Assembly: GCF_009746585.1 (NCBI RefSeq)
Contig: NZ_WRPO01000008.1
Coordinates: 62,001 to 126,000, forward strand
Reading direction: 5' to 3'
Source of the DNA: Novosphingobium aquimarinum
Lineage (GTDB): Bacteria > Pseudomonadota > Alphaproteobacteria > Sphingomonadales > Sphingomonadaceae
Length of the DNA: 64,000 bases
The position numbers were made by a program, and so were the translations under genes. How positions within the stretch are numbered: the first letter of the stretch is position 1; each line of letters opens with the position of its first letter. Of the stretch, positions 8,345 to 18,731 are shown in pieces. The notes below the pieces were generated by a model, which was not told the DNA's origin, did not search any database, and saw only the letters and a program-made list of their open reading frames with translations.

Positions 8345-11300
8345 GCGCCGGACGCCTGAGATCGAGCGAATGCGGAAATTCGCTCGGCGGTTCCTCGCTC
8401 GGGATAGCGACCGCGCCGGGGGTATGCCCGTCCTCCTGGAAGCGGGCCTTGCGACGCGCTTCGGCCTCGTAGCCGTTCACCGGAACGTTGTCGTAATTGC
8501 GACCGCCCGGATGCGCGACGTGGTAGACGCAGCCACCCAGCGAGCGCCCGTTCCAGGTATCGAGGATGTCGAACGTCAGCGGCGCATGCGCGGGCATCAT
8601 CGGATGCAGGCACTCGGCCGGCGCCCAGGCCTTGTAGCGTACCCCGGCGACTCCTTCGCCCGGCCCGGTCATCGTCAGCGGCACGCGGCGGCCGTTGCAG
8701 GCGATCACGTGGCGGCCGGGCACGAGCCCAGTGGCGCGCACTTGCAACCGCTCGGTCGAGCTGTCGACATAGCGGACGGTTCCGCCGATCGCACCGGTTT
8801 CGCCCAGCACGTTCCACGGTTCGAGCGCGTGGCTGATCTCCAGGCTGACGCCGCCGCCTTCGACGGTGCCGTGCACTGGAAAGCGGAACATGCGCTGCGC
8901 TTCGAACCAGGCCGGATCGAAGGCGTAGCCCGCACGCTCCAGATCGCCGAGAACTTCGAGGAAATCGGCCCAGACGAACTCGCCCAGCATGAACTTGTCG
9001 TGCAGCGCCGTGCCCCAGCGGACCAGCGGCCCTTCGACCGGCTCCTTCCAGAACCACGCGGTGAGCGCGCGCAGCAGCAGTTGCTGGGCGCAGCTCATCC
9101 GCGCGTCCGGCGGCATCTCGAAGCCGCGGAACTCGACGAGGCCCAGGCGGCCGGTCGGGCCATCGGGACTGAACATCTTGTCGATGCAGATCTCGGTGCG
9201 GTGGGTGTTGCCGGTGACGTCGACCAGCAGGTTTCGGAACAGCCGGTCGACCACCCAGGGCGCAGGCTGCTCCTGATCGGGGCCCGGCACTTGCGCGAGT
9301 GCGATTTCGAGCTCGTAGATGCTGTCATGCCGCGCCTCGTCGATGCGCGGCGCCTGGCACGTCGGGCCGATGAACATGCCCGAGAAGAGATAGCTCAGCG
9401 AAGGGTGCCGCTGCCAGTACGTGACGAAGCTCTTGAGCAAGTCCGGCCGGCGAATGAACGGCGACTCGAGCAGCGAGGGCCCGCCCAGCACGATGTGGTT
9501 GCCGCCGCCCGTGCCGACCGAGCGGCCGTCGACCATGAACTTGTCGGCCGTGAGATGGATTTCGCGCGCGCAATCGTAGAGCGTCTCGGTGATGTCGACG
9601 ATCTCGCGCCAGCTTGCCGCGGGATGGATGTTGACCTCGACCACGCCGGGATCGGGCGTGATCTTGAGCACCGTCAGGCGCGGATCGGGCGGCGGCGGAT
9701 AGCCTTCGATCCGCACCGGGACCTGCTTTTCGACCGCCACGACCTCGATCGCGGCCACCAGTTCGAGATAATCCTCGAGGCGCTCGGTCGGCGGGATGAA
9801 CACGGAGAAATGGTCGCCGCGCGGCTCGATCGTCACTGCGGTACGCACCGCGCCTTCGATGATGATTTGCTCGACCCGCTCCTGACCCTGCACGTCCGGG
9901 CCGGCGACTCGTTCGGAGCGCTGCGCCGGGGCTGCCTCGTCATCGCCCCCGGCAGTGACGGTCCGCCCGGTCACGCCGACATCGCGCACTTGCGCGCCGC
10001 GCTCGATCACTTGCTCGCGAAAGTCCGCCATTGGCTGCGGCGGCTCGGCGGTGTCGCGCGGGTGAATATAGGGATATTCCGATGGCGGAACGTACGGCAG
10101 CGAACCCAGCGGCAAGCGATAGCCCAACGCGGAATCGCCCGGAACCGCGGTCAGCTTCTCCTTGCGGACCTTCCAGCGCTCGCTCCGCCACCGCGGCACG
10201 GACATGTCGGCGGCGTTCCAGCGCTGGACCGGCAAGACAAAGCCGATCGGCTTGTCGAGCCCGCGCGTGTACGTCCGGCGAAAGCGCTCGGCCAGTTCGG
10301 GATCGTCGACCTTGGGGTCCAGTGTCGAGACATTGATCGGAAGCTCGGCTTCCTTGTTCGCCCATTCGTCGCTGTCTTCATAGACCGGCTGGACGAAGTC
10401 GCTGTCCACGCCAAGGTTGATCGCCGCGGCCTGGAGCATGGATTGCGCCAGCGCCGGATCGACCGTCTGCGGCTGGTCCGGCACGGATTCGTCGGCCTCG
10501 GACGTCTCGGGCATCCGCTCGCCCGCGATCAGCGAGGGGTCCGACCAGATCGGCGCCCCATCCTTGCGCCAGTAGATCGAAAATCCCCAGCGCGGCAGCG
10601 TTTCCCCCGGGTACCACTTGCCCTGCCCGTGATGCAGCAGCGATCCCGGCGCGAACTTCTCGCGCAGCATACGGATCAGACGATCGGCATAGACCGCCTT
10701 GGTCGGACCGACTGCCGCGCTGTTCCATTCGGGCGCCTCGTAATCACTGTCGGCAACGAACGTGGGCTCGCCACCCATCGTGAGGTTGACGCCGCCCGCA
10801 TCCAGATCGGCATCGACCTTGTCACCCAGCGCAAGTAGCGCCTCCCAGCGCGCGTCGGTGAACGGCTTGGTGATCCGCACCGCCTCGGCAATGCGGCTGA
10901 CGCCCATCTCGAAGTGGAAATCGACTTCGGCGGGCTCGGCCATGCCCTCGATCGGCGTCGCCGAGCGGTAGTGCGGCGTCGCACACAAGGGAATGTGGCC
11001 TTCGCCCGCGAACATGCCGGACGTCGCATCGAGCGCGATCCAGCCGGCGCCGGGCACGTAGGCTTCGGCCCAGGCGTGGAGATCGGTCACGTCCTCCGCC
11101 ACTCCCGTCGGCCCTTCCTTGGGCGTAACGTCCGCGACGAGCTGGATCGAATAGCCCGAAACGAAGCGCGCCGCGAACCCCAGCCGCCGCAACAGCTGGA
11201 CGAGCAGCCAGGCCGAATCCCGGCACGAGCCGATCCCCGCTTCCAGCGTTTCCTCGGGCGTCATCACGCCCTGTTCCATGCGGATCACATAATCGATCCG

Positions 11301-11759
11301 CTGCTGGAGGCGGCTGTTGATCTCGACCAGAAAATCGACCGTGCGCCCGGTGTAGCCCTGGTGGCTGGCGACGAGTTCCTCGAACAGTGGGCCCTGATCC
11401 TCGGTCTCGAAGTAGGCGGCAAGATCGCCCGCCAGCACCTCGTTATAGGCGAAGGGATACTCTTCCGCCTCGGGCTCGACGAAGAAGTCGAACGGGTTGA
11501 TGACCGCCAGATCGGCCAGCAGGTCGACCTCGATCGAGAAGTGATCGACCGGCTCGGGGAAGACCACCCGCGCCAGCCAGTTGCCGTGCGGATCCTGCTG
11601 CCAGTTGAGGAAATGCTCGGGCGGGCTGATCTTGAGCGAATAGTTGGGCACCGCGGTGCGGCTGTGCGGGGCGGGTCGCAACCGGATGACTTGCGGGCCG
11701 AGACGGATCCGGCGGGAATAGCGATAACGGGTCAGATGGTGCAATGCGGCCTTGATCAT
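8334..11759 (-). CDS. Large transglutaminase-like protein with DUF2126
   Basis: A 1141-residue protein. Residues 1 to about 260 form an N-terminal transglutaminase domain with C179 ([10 protein letters not shown]), H228 (DLHAWAEAY) and D244 (WIALDATSG). The rest is the long DUF2126 region (blocks [49 protein letters not shown]). This is the usual long partner in clusters with ATP-grasp/alpha-E proteins. I placed the start at ATG 11759 because the homologous N-terminus begins IKAALHH; an in-frame start at 11795 would add 12 residues. First gene of the minus-strand operon, divergent from ppk. Confidence 0.85.
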   Translation of the reverse strand: MIKAALHHLTRYRYSRRIRLGPQVIRLRPAPHSRTAVPNYSLKISPPEHFLNWQQDPHGNWLARVVFPEPVDHFSIEVDLLADLAVINPFDFFVEPEAEEYPFAYNEVLAGDLAAYFETEDQGPLFEELVASHQGYTGRTVDFLVEINSRLQQRIDYVIRMEQGVMTPEETLEAGIGSCRDSAWLLVQLLRRLGFAARFVSGYSIQLVADVTPKEGPTGVAEDVTDLHAWAEAYVPGAGWIALDATSGMFAGEGHIPLCATPHYRSATPIEGMAEPAEVDFHFEMGVSRIAEAVRITKPFTDARWEALLALGDKVDADLDAGGVNLTMGGEPTFVADSDYEAPEWNSAAVGPTKAVYADRLIRMLREKFAPGSLLHHGQGKWYPGETLPRWGFSIYWRKDGAPIWSDPSLIAGERMPETSEADESVPDQPQTVDPALAQSMLQAAAINLGVDSDFVQPVYEDSDEWANKEAELPINVSTLDPKVDDPELAERFRRTYTRGLDKPIGFVLPVQRWNAADMSVPRWRSERWKVRKEKLTAVPGDSALGYRLPLGSLPYVPPSEYPYIHPRDTAEPPQPMADFREQVIERGAQVRDVGVTGRTVTAGGDDEAAPAQRSERVAGPDVQGQERVEQIIIEGAVRTAVTIEPRGDHFSVFIPPTERLEDYLELVAAIEVVAVEKQVPVRIEGYPPPPDPRLTVLKITPDPGVVEVNIHPAASWREIVDITETLYDCAREIHLTADKFMVDGRSVGTGGGNHIVLGGPSLLESPFIRRPDLLKSFVTYWQRHPSLSYLFSGMFIGPTCQAPRIDEARHDSIYELEIALAQVPGPDQEQPAPWVVDRLFRNLLVDVTGNTHRTEICIDKMFSPDGPTGRLGLVEFRGFEMPPDARMSCAQQLLLRALTAWFWKEPVEGPLVRWGTALHDKFMLGEFVWADFLEVLGDLERAGYAFDPAWFEAQRMFRFPVHGTVEGGGVSLEISHALEPWNVLGETGAIGGTVRYVDSSTERLQVRATGLVPGRHVIACNGRRVPLTMTGPGEGVAGVRYKAWAPAECLHPMMPAHAPLTFDILDTWNGRSLGGCVYHVAHPGGRNYDNVPVNGYEAEARRKARFQEDGHTPGAVAIPSEEPPSEFPHSLDLRRPARGL

Positions 11760-11918
11760 AGCGCCGACCTTGGGCCAATCCATGCTGCGCTGCAACGTTA
11801 TTGACGCTTATTGACACTGGCACGACCAAACCCGCTGGTATTCTGGCGATCAGACCTAATCTGGGGCAAGAGGCGGAACCCCGCGCAAACCTCGCGCGCA
11901 CCAACGATCACGAGGACC

Positions 11919-14099
11919 ATGCTCGATACACCCGATCCCCGGCCCGAAGCCGAACAGGCAGAGCCCACGCTGGATGCCGAAGCACTTGCGCAGAGCCCGG
12001 ATCGGTACACCAACCGCGAGCTGAGCTGGCTCGCCTTCAACGAACGGGTGCTCGCCGAAGCCTCCAATCCCAATTACCCGCTGATCGAGCGTGTCCGTTT
12101 CCTTTCGATCTCGGGCAACAATCTCGACGAGTTCCTCACCGTGCGCGTCGCGGGCCTTGCCGGACAAGTGCGGCGCCAGATCGAGGAAATCTCGATCGAC
12201 GGACTGACGCCCTCGCAGCAGCTGTCCGCGATCCACGAGGAAGTGCTGCGGCTGGAGACCGTGCAGCAGAGCACGTGGCTCGACCTCAAGGAACAGCTCG
12301 CCGAGGCCGGCATCCGCGTGATCGGCGACGAGCGGCTCGACCATGGCGGCGAAAAATGGCTCAAGGACTATTTCCTCGAGCATATCATGCCGGTCATCAC
12401 CCCGCAGGCGATCGACCCGGCGCACCCCTTCCCTTTCGTCGCCAATGCCGGGATCGGTGTGCTGTTCTCGCTCACCCGGCTGGCGGACGATGCCCCGGTG
12501 ATGGAAATGGTGCTGATCCCCCATGCCCTGCCGCGTTACGTGCGCGTGCCGGGCGAGGACGCGGTCTACATCTCGATCGAGGACCTGATCTGCCGCCACG
12601 CGGGGCAACTGTTCCCCGGCTTCAAGACGAACGGCCACGGCGTGTTCCGCGTATTGCGCGATTCCGACATCGAGATCGAGGAAGATGCCGAGGACCTGGT
12701 GCGGTATTACCGCACCGCGATCCAGCGGCGCCGGCGCGGCCTCGTCATCGTGCTGCAGCTGCAGGGCAAGTTCGATCCGGCAGCGGAAGACCTGCTGCGC
12801 AGCCAGCTCGGCCTCGACAAGGCGCTCGTCATCAAGACGGGCGGCCTCATCGGCATCGCCGGCCTGTCCGCGCTGTGCGACGAGGACCGGCCCGATCTGA
12901 AGTTCGAGCCCTATTCGCCACGCTATCCCGAACGCGTGCTCGAGCACGACGGCGACATCTTCGCCGCCATGCGCGAAAAGGACATGGTCGTTCACCACCC
13001 TTACGAGACCTTCGAAGTGGTGATCGACTTCCTCAAACAGGCCGCCGCCGACCCGGATGTCGTCGCGATCAAGCAGACGCTTTACCGCGCCGGCAAACAA
13101 TCCGCGGTGATCTCCGCGCTGATCGCCGCTGCCGAGGCGGGCAAATCGGTGACCGCGGTCGTCGAACTCAAGGCGCGCTTCGACGAGGAGCAGAACCTGC
13201 TATGGGCCGGGCAGCTCGAACGCGCCGGCGTGCAAGTGATCTACGGCTTCGTCGACTGGAAGACCCACGCCAAGGTCTCGATGGTGGTGCGGCGCGAAGG
13301 CGACGGCTACCGCATCTACTGCCACTTCGGCACCGGCAACTACCATCCGCTGACCGCGCGCATCTACACCGATCTGAGCTACTTCACCGCCGATCCCAAG
13401 ATCGGGCGCGACGCCGGGGCGTTGTTCAACTTCATCACCGGTTACGTCGAGCCCAAGCGCACCGAATGCCTCTCGATCTCACCGATCAGCCTGCGCTCGA
13501 CGCTGAACGAGGCGATCGCGGCCGAAGTCGCCAACGCCGAGAAGGGCAAGCCCGCCGCGATCTGGGCCAAGATGAACTCGCTGACCGATCCCGACCTGAT
13601 CGACGAGCTCTATGCCGCGGGGCGCGCCGGGGTCGAGATCCTGCTGGTGGTGCGCGGCATCTGCTGCCTCAAGGCCGGTATTCCGGGCTTCTCGGAGAAC
13701 ATCACGGTCAAGTCGATCATCGGCCGCTTCCTCGAACACAGCCGCATCTGGGCTTTCGCCAATGGCGCGGTCATGCCCAATCGCCGGGCCAAGGTGTACA
13801 TCACCTCTGCCGACGGCATGAGCCGCAATCTCGACCGGCGCGTGGAGCTGTTGGTGCCGATCCGCAACAAGACGGTGCACGATCAGGTGCTCGGACAAGT
13901 CCTTCTCGCCAACCTGCTCGACAACGAGCAATCCTGGCTGCTCGAACCCGACGATACCTACGAGCGCGTGGCCGCCGACGGCGAAACCTTCAACTGCCAC
14001 AGCTATTTCATGACCAATCCATCGCTTTCCGGGCGGGGCGCTTCACTTGCCAGTGGAAGAAGGGTGCCCAAGCTCTCGCTTCGCAGGGGGCATATCTGA
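11919..14099 (+). CDS. ppk1: Polyphosphate kinase 1
   Basis: Reversibly makes polyphosphate from ATP. The 726-residue protein starts with an acidic tail, then the N domain (RYTNRELSWLAFNERVLAEA, SGNNLDEF). The phosphorylated histidine is H450 in KTHAKVSMVV, followed by CHFGTGNYHPLTARIYTDL. All are PPK1 hallmarks and the length is normal. The ATG at 11919 has CGAGGA just upstream. It is followed after 42 nt by an exopolyphosphatase, so synthesis and breakdown are probably co-expressed. The 160-bp upstream gap carries no Pho box that I can see. Confidence 0.95.
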   Translation: MLDTPDPRPEAEQAEPTLDAEALAQSPDRYTNRELSWLAFNERVLAEASNPNYPLIERVRFLSISGNNLDEFLTVRVAGLAGQVRRQIEEISIDGLTPSQQLSAIHEEVLRLETVQQSTWLDLKEQLAEAGIRVIGDERLDHGGEKWLKDYFLEHIMPVITPQAIDPAHPFPFVANAGIGVLFSLTRLADDAPVMEMVLIPHALPRYVRVPGEDAVYISIEDLICRHAGQLFPGFKTNGHGVFRVLRDSDIEIEEDAEDLVRYYRTAIQRRRRGLVIVLQLQGKFDPAAEDLLRSQLGLDKALVIKTGGLIGIAGLSALCDEDRPDLKFEPYSPRYPERVLEHDGDIFAAMREKDMVVHHPYETFEVVIDFLKQAAADPDVVAIKQTLYRAGKQSAVISALIAAAEAGKSVTAVVELKARFDEEQNLLWAGQLERAGVQVIYGFVDWKTHAKVSMVVRREGDGYRIYCHFGTGNYHPLTARIYTDLSYFTADPKIGRDAGALFNFITGYVEPKRTECLSISPISLRSTLNEAIAAEVANAEKGKPAAIWAKMNSLTDPDLIDELYAAGRAGVEILLVVRGICCLKAGIPGFSENITVKSIIGRFLEHSRIWAFANGAVMPNRRAKVYITSADGMSRNLDRRVELLVPIRNKTVHDQVLGQVLLANLLDNEQSWLLEPDDTYERVAADGETFNCHSYFMTNPSLSGRGASLASGRRVPKLSLRRGHI

Positions 14100-14141
14100 C
14101 ATAGCGATAGCCTGGGGGAACCGGGTCGCTGTGGAATCGCT

Positions 14142-15626
14142 ATGGATGACATGACCGGCAACAGCCACTCGGGCACGCGGGCTATCAAGCGCGCCATTAT
14201 CGATATCGGATCGAACACCGTTCGGCTGGTCATCTACAACGGCCCACCGCGCGCGCCCGTCGTGATCCTGAACGAAAAGGTGACCGCGAAACTCGGCCGC
14301 GAGCTGGGCGAGACCGGGCGGCTGGCGGACAAGGCGGTGGAAACCGCGCTCGGCGCGCTGGCGCGCTTTGCCAAGATGCTCACCCTGTCCGGCGTCAACA
14401 GCGTGGAATGCGTGGCCACCGCCGCCGCGCGCGATGCCGCGAACGGGCCTGAGTTTCTTGCGGCAGTGCGCGATCTCGGCCTCGAACCCAGATTGCTTAC
14501 GGGCGAACAGGAAGCGATGGCGAGCGCGACCGGCGTCATCGCCGCCTTTCCCGGCGCGAAAGGCACGGTGGGCGATCTGGGCGGCGGCAGTCTCGAACTG
14601 GTGGGCGTCGACGGCAAGGCCAAGCCGGGCGGCATCTCCCTGCCGTACGGCACGCTTCGGCTGCCCGCTCTCCGCGCCGATGGCGCCGAGCGTTTCGCGG
14701 CCACCGTGCGCGATGGCCTGGCGCGAGCCGAGTGGAAATCGGGCAAGGGCAAGCCGCTCTACATCGTCGGCGGTTCCTGGCGCGCGCTGGCGCTGCAGGC
14801 GATGCGTCGGATCGACTGGCCGCTGGACGATCCGCACGGCTTCGTAATTTCCGCCGAGGCCGCGCTGCGCACTTGCCGCGCGCTGGAAAAGGGCAAGATC
14901 GACGATCCCGACCCGCGCATTTCCTCGTCGCGCCTGGCGACGCTGCCCGATGCGGCGGCGCTGCTCGGCCAGCTGATCGAACGGATCCAGCCTTCGACGG
15001 TCGTGTTCTCCTCGTGGGGCCTGCGCGAAGGACTGCTGTTCGCGCAGCTCGATCCCGAAACGCAGGCGCTCGATCCGATGCTGGCGGGCGTCGAGGCCTT
15101 CGTCGCCGGATCGCTGGTGGAGCCGGCCCATGCGCGCAAGGTCGCCGATTGGGTGGCGCCGTTGTTCGCCCTGGAGGGTCAGGAAGCGCTGCACCTCGGC
15201 GCGACGATGTTGGCGCTTTCGGCCATGCGCAGCGAACCCAACATGCGCACCGAACAAGCGATGGCCTGGGCGCTGCGCAAGCGCTGGGTCGGCCTCGACG
15301 CCCATGGCCGCGCGGTCATGGCGATGACCGTGATCGCCAACTCGGGCATCACCGAAGTCCCCCCCGAATTCGACCGCCTCGCCAGCCGCGAAGACCTCGA
15401 CGCCGCGATCGGCTGGGGCCTCGCCCTGCGCCTGTGCCGCCGCCTCACCGCCTGCACCGACGAAGCCCTGGCGCAGACCGCCGTGCGCCGCGAAGGCGGC
15501 CGCATCGTGCTGCTGCTCGAACCCGCAATGGAAGCCCTCTACGCCAACGCCATGGCCAAGGACATGCGCCGCCTCAGCGAATGGCTGGGCCTGGAATGGG
15601 ACGTGAAAGTGGCGGAGGGGGTTTGA
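14142..15626 (+). CDS. ppx: Ppx/GppA exopolyphosphatase
   Basis: A 494-residue Ppx/GppA phosphatase with the actin-like ATPase fold. The first phosphate-binding loop is IIDIGSNTVRLV near residues 19-30 and the second is GDLGGGSLELVGV near residue 150. The C-terminal half is an all-alpha HD-like extension. It is expected to release phosphate from polyphosphate ends, and may also hydrolyse pppGpp. It directly follows ppk1. The last roughly 90 codons lie in extremely GC-rich DNA but stay in frame. Confidence 0.9.
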   Translation: MDDMTGNSHSGTRAIKRAIIDIGSNTVRLVIYNGPPRAPVVILNEKVTAKLGRELGETGRLADKAVETALGALARFAKMLTLSGVNSVECVATAAARDAANGPEFLAAVRDLGLEPRLLTGEQEAMASATGVIAAFPGAKGTVGDLGGGSLELVGVDGKAKPGGISLPYGTLRLPALRADGAERFAATVRDGLARAEWKSGKGKPLYIVGGSWRALALQAMRRIDWPLDDPHGFVISAEAALRTCRALEKGKIDDPDPRISSSRLATLPDAAALLGQLIERIQPSTVVFSSWGLREGLLFAQLDPETQALDPMLAGVEAFVAGSLVEPAHARKVADWVAPLFALEGQEALHLGATMLALSAMRSEPNMRTEQAMAWALRKRWVGLDAHGRAVMAMTVIANSGITEVPPEFDRLASREDLDAAIGWGLALRLCRRLTACTDEALAQTAVRREGGRIVLLLEPAMEALYANAMAKDMRRLSEWLGLEWDVKVAEGV

Positions 15627-15752
15627 GGGTGGAGCGCTCCCCGCTGAAATGGACAGCTTGAAACGCTGATTTTTTCGACCATCAAGCGGCTTGCCAATGC
15701 ACGCGACTGCCAGAACCTAAGTGTCTGACCGCGTTCGCCGCACCGCCATCGC
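15627..15752. other. Gap between convergent ppx and virB11
   Basis: This 126-bp stretch has no gene. It holds a GGAGCGCTCC palindrome (about 15636-15645) and a weak CAGC-ttgaaac-GCTG stem followed by ATTTTTT (about 15655-15677). The latter could be a modest terminator for ppx. Confidence 0.35.
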
Positions 15753-16808
15753 TCAAACCAGCGTCGCACTCTCCGCGATCTGCGAGATGCCGCGTTTGCC
15801 TTCTACACGATCGAGCTGGACGACGATGTCGATCACCGAGGCGGCGTATTCCAGCGTTTCGGCGCGGGTCAGGCCGATGCCGGTCTGCATGGACATCAGC
15901 GCGATCTGTTCGAGCGCGCCGCGCGGGGAATTGGCGTGGACAGTCGAGAACGAGCCGGGGTGGCCGGTGTTGATCGCGCGCAGGAAGCTCACCGTCTCGC
16001 CGCCACGCAGCTCGCCCAGCACGATGCGGTCGGGGCGCAGGCGCAGCGCGGCCTGGAGCAAGTCGTTGGCCGAAACCTTGGCCTCGCCCAGCTCGCCTTT
16101 CACTGCGATCAGGCCGACGCCGTTTTCGCCCGGCAGGCGCAGTTCGGCGGTGTCCTCGACCACGACGACGCGTTCGTCCGAAGGGATTTCGCCGAGCATG
16201 GCGTTGAGGAAGGTGGTCTTGCCGGTCGAGGTGCCGCCCGAGATCAGGATCGTGCGCCGCCGCCGGATCGCTTCGCGCAAGTGCGCGATGGGCTCGGCCA
16301 TCGGATCGGGCATGGGTTCATCGACCGGAGGCACGATCGGGCCGCGATCGTAGGCATCGAGCGGCAAGTCGAGCAGGCGGTGGCGGCGGATCGCCATCGC
16401 CCAGTTGGCGCGCGTCGCGGGCGGACCGATGAGCTGGATGCGCGCGCCCGAACGGTCATGGGCGTCGGGCAAAGTCGCGGCGAGCAGCGGGTGCTCGCGG
16501 TTGATGCCCTGATGGCTGATCCGCGCGACTTGCTCGGCTAGGCGCTGCAGCAGCTGGTTGTCCATCTGCGGCAGCATGACCTTCTGCATACCGGCATGCG
16601 CCGCGTCCTCGATCCACACTTCGCCGGGGCGGTTGACCAGAATCTCGGTCACCGTCTCGCGATCGAGCCAGGGGCGCAGCGGCGCGAGATAAGCGTCGAG
16701 ATAGACGCTGCGCACGAAGGGCACCGGCGGCGGCGCGCCGGGCGGGGTCTCGCCGGAGCTCATCGACGCGACGAGACCAGGCTGGATCGGATGGACGTCG
16801 GCTGCCAC
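15753..16808 (-). CDS. virB11: VirB11-family traffic ATPase
   Basis: A 351-residue hexameric secretion ATPase. An N-terminal domain (about 30-160) precedes the RecA-like core with Walker A GGTSTGKTT at 191-199, the VVVVEDTAELRLP Asp-box region, LGELRGGE (Walker B region) and the STVHANSP His-box. VirB11 proteins drive pilus assembly and substrate transfer at the inner membrane. The start is a GTG 4 nt after the virB10 stop; an ATG 15 codons later is possible. It is the last gene of the minus-strand virB2-to-virB11 cluster. Confidence 0.93.
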   Translation of the reverse strand: MAADVHPIQPGLVASMSSGETPPGAPPPVPFVRSVYLDAYLAPLRPWLDRETVTEILVNRPGEVWIEDAAHAGMQKVMLPQMDNQLLQRLAEQVARISHQGINREHPLLAATLPDAHDRSGARIQLIGPPATRANWAMAIRRHRLLDLPLDAYDRGPIVPPVDEPMPDPMAEPIAHLREAIRRRRTILISGGTSTGKTTFLNAMLGEIPSDERVVVVEDTAELRLPGENGVGLIAVKGELGEAKVSANDLLQAALRLRPDRIVLGELRGGETVSFLRAINTGHPGSFSTVHANSPRGALEQIALMSMQTGIGLTRAETLEYAASVIDIVVQLDRVEGKRGISQIAESATLV

Positions 16809-16812
16809 GGGA

Positions 16813-17907
16813 TCACGAGACCTGCGAGAAATCGAGATCCTTGGCAGTGAACACGCGGATCGGTTCGCCTTGGCGCACGCGGATCGTGGGGCCGACGTTC
16901 GAGCCCTGCTGCACGGCCTGCGCCGCCGCCGAGCTGCCGCCGCCGACGACGACCGAGGCGTTGCCCGCCAGCGTCGTGAGACCGCCGACCACCGACAGCA
17001 GCATGGCCGAGCCGAAGCGTTCGAAGAAGTGGCTGTTGACCTTGCCCTTCAGCCCCGTCTCGCCGCCAAAACCTATCGCGGGCGAACCCAGATTGACCGA
17101 GACACCGTCCGGCCGGATCAGGCGCGTCCATACCACATAGGCCCGCTTCTGGCCTTGCGCGTTGCTGCTCTTGTACTCACCGATGAGCCGCGAGGAGCGC
17201 GGGATCAGCGTCTTCTTGCCGTCGAAACTGCGCACGTCGGTCGACACGATGGCGCGGACATAGCCGGGCACGCTGGTGTCGATCGCGGTCTCGAGCACCG
17301 CCGGGATCAGCGTGCCTTGCGAGACGGTGGTGGCGGGATCGAACGAGCGCGCGGCCGAAGCGGCGGCTCCGCCGACGCCGCCGATGCGCGCGGCGAAATC
17401 GTCACCCGCATTCCCGGCGCTGGCGACGCCGGCTCCGGACGGCGCGCCCGGCACGACGGCGACGGCATTGCCGCCCGCGTCGAACACCACGGTCGGGCTG
17501 GCATGCGGGTTCGACTGGGGCCCGAGCGATTGCACCGGCGGCGCGGAGAGCACCGGCTGCGGCGCGGGCGCGGCGAGCGTGCGGGGCTGTGCCGGCGCTG
17601 GCGCTGCGGCCTGCATCGGGGGCGCGGCCATCGGCGCGGCGGGCGCCGGGGTGACAGGGGCGGGCTGCACCGCCTCTTCCTTCGGGCCATTGCGCGCGGC
17701 GTCCATGCTCCACAGGGTCACCGCGCCCAAGGCAGCGACGATCAGCACGCCGGCGGCCAGGCCCATCCCGTCCGCCTTCTTGCGCTGCGAGACTTGCGGC
17801 AGGACCGAGCGAGTGGCGAGGTCGATAACCTCGGCGCCCTCGCTCTCGCGCGGATCGTTGTCCGCATCGGGGGCGCGGCGTTCGCGGAAAGCTGTGTTTG
17901 GCGCCAT
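16813..17907 (-). CDS. virB10: VirB10/TrbI outer-membrane core protein
   Basis: A 364-residue protein with a cytoplasmic N-terminus, one membrane helix (about residues 48-68: GLAAGVLIVAALGAVTLW), a Pro/Ala-rich periplasmic linker (about 78-150), and a C-terminal TrbI/VirB10 barrel domain (PGYVRAIVSTDVRSFDGK, IPRSSRLIGEYKS, LIRPDGVSVNLGSPA, GEPIRVFTAKDLDF). VirB10 spans both membranes and senses ATPase activity. The ATG at 17907 overlaps the virB9 stop region; a TTG two codons earlier is less likely. Confidence 0.93.
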   Translation of the reverse strand: MAPNTAFRERRAPDADNDPRESEGAEVIDLATRSVLPQVSQRKKADGMGLAAGVLIVAALGAVTLWSMDAARNGPKEEAVQPAPVTPAPAAPMAAPPMQAAAPAPAQPRTLAAPAPQPVLSAPPVQSLGPQSNPHASPTVVFDAGGNAVAVVPGAPSGAGVASAGNAGDDFAARIGGVGGAAASAARSFDPATTVSQGTLIPAVLETAIDTSVPGYVRAIVSTDVRSFDGKKTLIPRSSRLIGEYKSSNAQGQKRAYVVWTRLIRPDGVSVNLGSPAIGFGGETGLKGKVNSHFFERFGSAMLLSVVGGLTTLAGNASVVVGGGSSAAAQAVQQGSNVGPTIRVRQGEPIRVFTAKDLDFSQVS

Positions 17908-17909
17908 GG

Positions 17910-18731
17910 TCAATTTCCCTTTTCGAATGTCGTGCGCGCGGCGAAAGCCGACGCGCCGGCGCGTGCGGTGGCCCCGGCTTCGGGCCGCTCGTTCTCGAGC
18001 GTGGCTTGCGACTTGCCCGAACGCAGCAGAATTTCGCGCGGAACCGCGTCGATGACGATGGTCGTACCGCGCACCGAATAGTTCACCGGCCCCAACTCGC
18101 CCTGCTCGTTCTTAACGAGGATTGCGGGCACGTCCTGCACGCCGCTCCACAGCAGATAAGTCGCGGCACCGTCGTCGTAGACGCGGGCGGGCTGGATCTT
18201 GGCATCGCCCATGCGCTTCCAGGCGAAGTTGAGCATGGCGGGATCGGGCTCGTCGGACGGCACCACGCCGCTCGCCGCCGCTTGCTCCTCGCCCGTCAGC
18301 GCCGCGACCATCGAGGGCGCCACGCTGTCGGGCACGGCCTTCTTGTCGGGATAGGTGAAGCGCAGCATGTACAGCGGCTTCGCCTTGTTGCTCGCGACGA
18401 GGTCGAAGAAATACGTGTGGCGATCGGTCACCACGGTCATATTGGTGCGCGCGCCGCCTTCCAGCGGCTTTACGAACAGCAGGTTGGCGCGCTTGTTGGG
18501 CGTGATCTGCCACTTGGCCGAATCGCCCACCGCGACGTTCTCGATCGCTTCGTCCTCGTCGAACGCGATCGTCGCCTGAACGCCAAGCGCGCCGTCGATG
18601 CGCACAACCTGGTCTTCCTTGTAGAGCCGTTCGACCAACCGGTCGTCGGCCCGCGCAGGGCCGGAAAGCGTCAGCGCGGCCGCCAGGATCGAAAATGGCG
18701 CCGCAGCGGCGAGGAGCGTGCCGCGTTTCAT
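17910..18731 (-). CDS. virB9: VirB9/TrbG/CagX outer-membrane complex protein
   Basis: A 273-residue protein with a signal peptide (KRGTLLAAAAPFSILAAALT, cleavage near ARA). The N-terminal domain contains the family segments ITPNKRANLLFVKPLEGGAR and MTVVTDRHTYFFDL. The C-terminal domain is MLNFAWKRMGDAKIQPARVYDDG. VirB9 binds VirB10 and a VirB7 lipoprotein in the core complex, but no VirB7 gene is visible nearby. Start and stop overlap the flanking virB6 and virB10 genes, indicating tight co-translation. Confidence 0.93.
   Translation of the reverse strand: MKRGTLLAAAAPFSILAAALTLSGPARADDRLVERLYKEDQVVRIDGALGVQATIAFDEDEAIENVAVGDSAKWQITPNKRANLLFVKPLEGGARTNMTVVTDRHTYFFDLVASNKAKPLYMLRFTYPDKKAVPDSVAPSMVAALTGEEQAAASGVVPSDEPDPAMLNFAWKRMGDAKIQPARVYDDGAATYLLWSGVQDVPAILVKNEQGELGPVNYSVRGTTIVIDAVPREILLRSGKSQATLENERPEAGATARAGASAFAARTTFEKGN

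Noticed and set aside
11798..11817. TTATTGACGC/TTATTGACAC direct repeat as the ppk promoter
   Set aside because: It contains -35-like hexamers, but no -10 element at the right spacing was visible.
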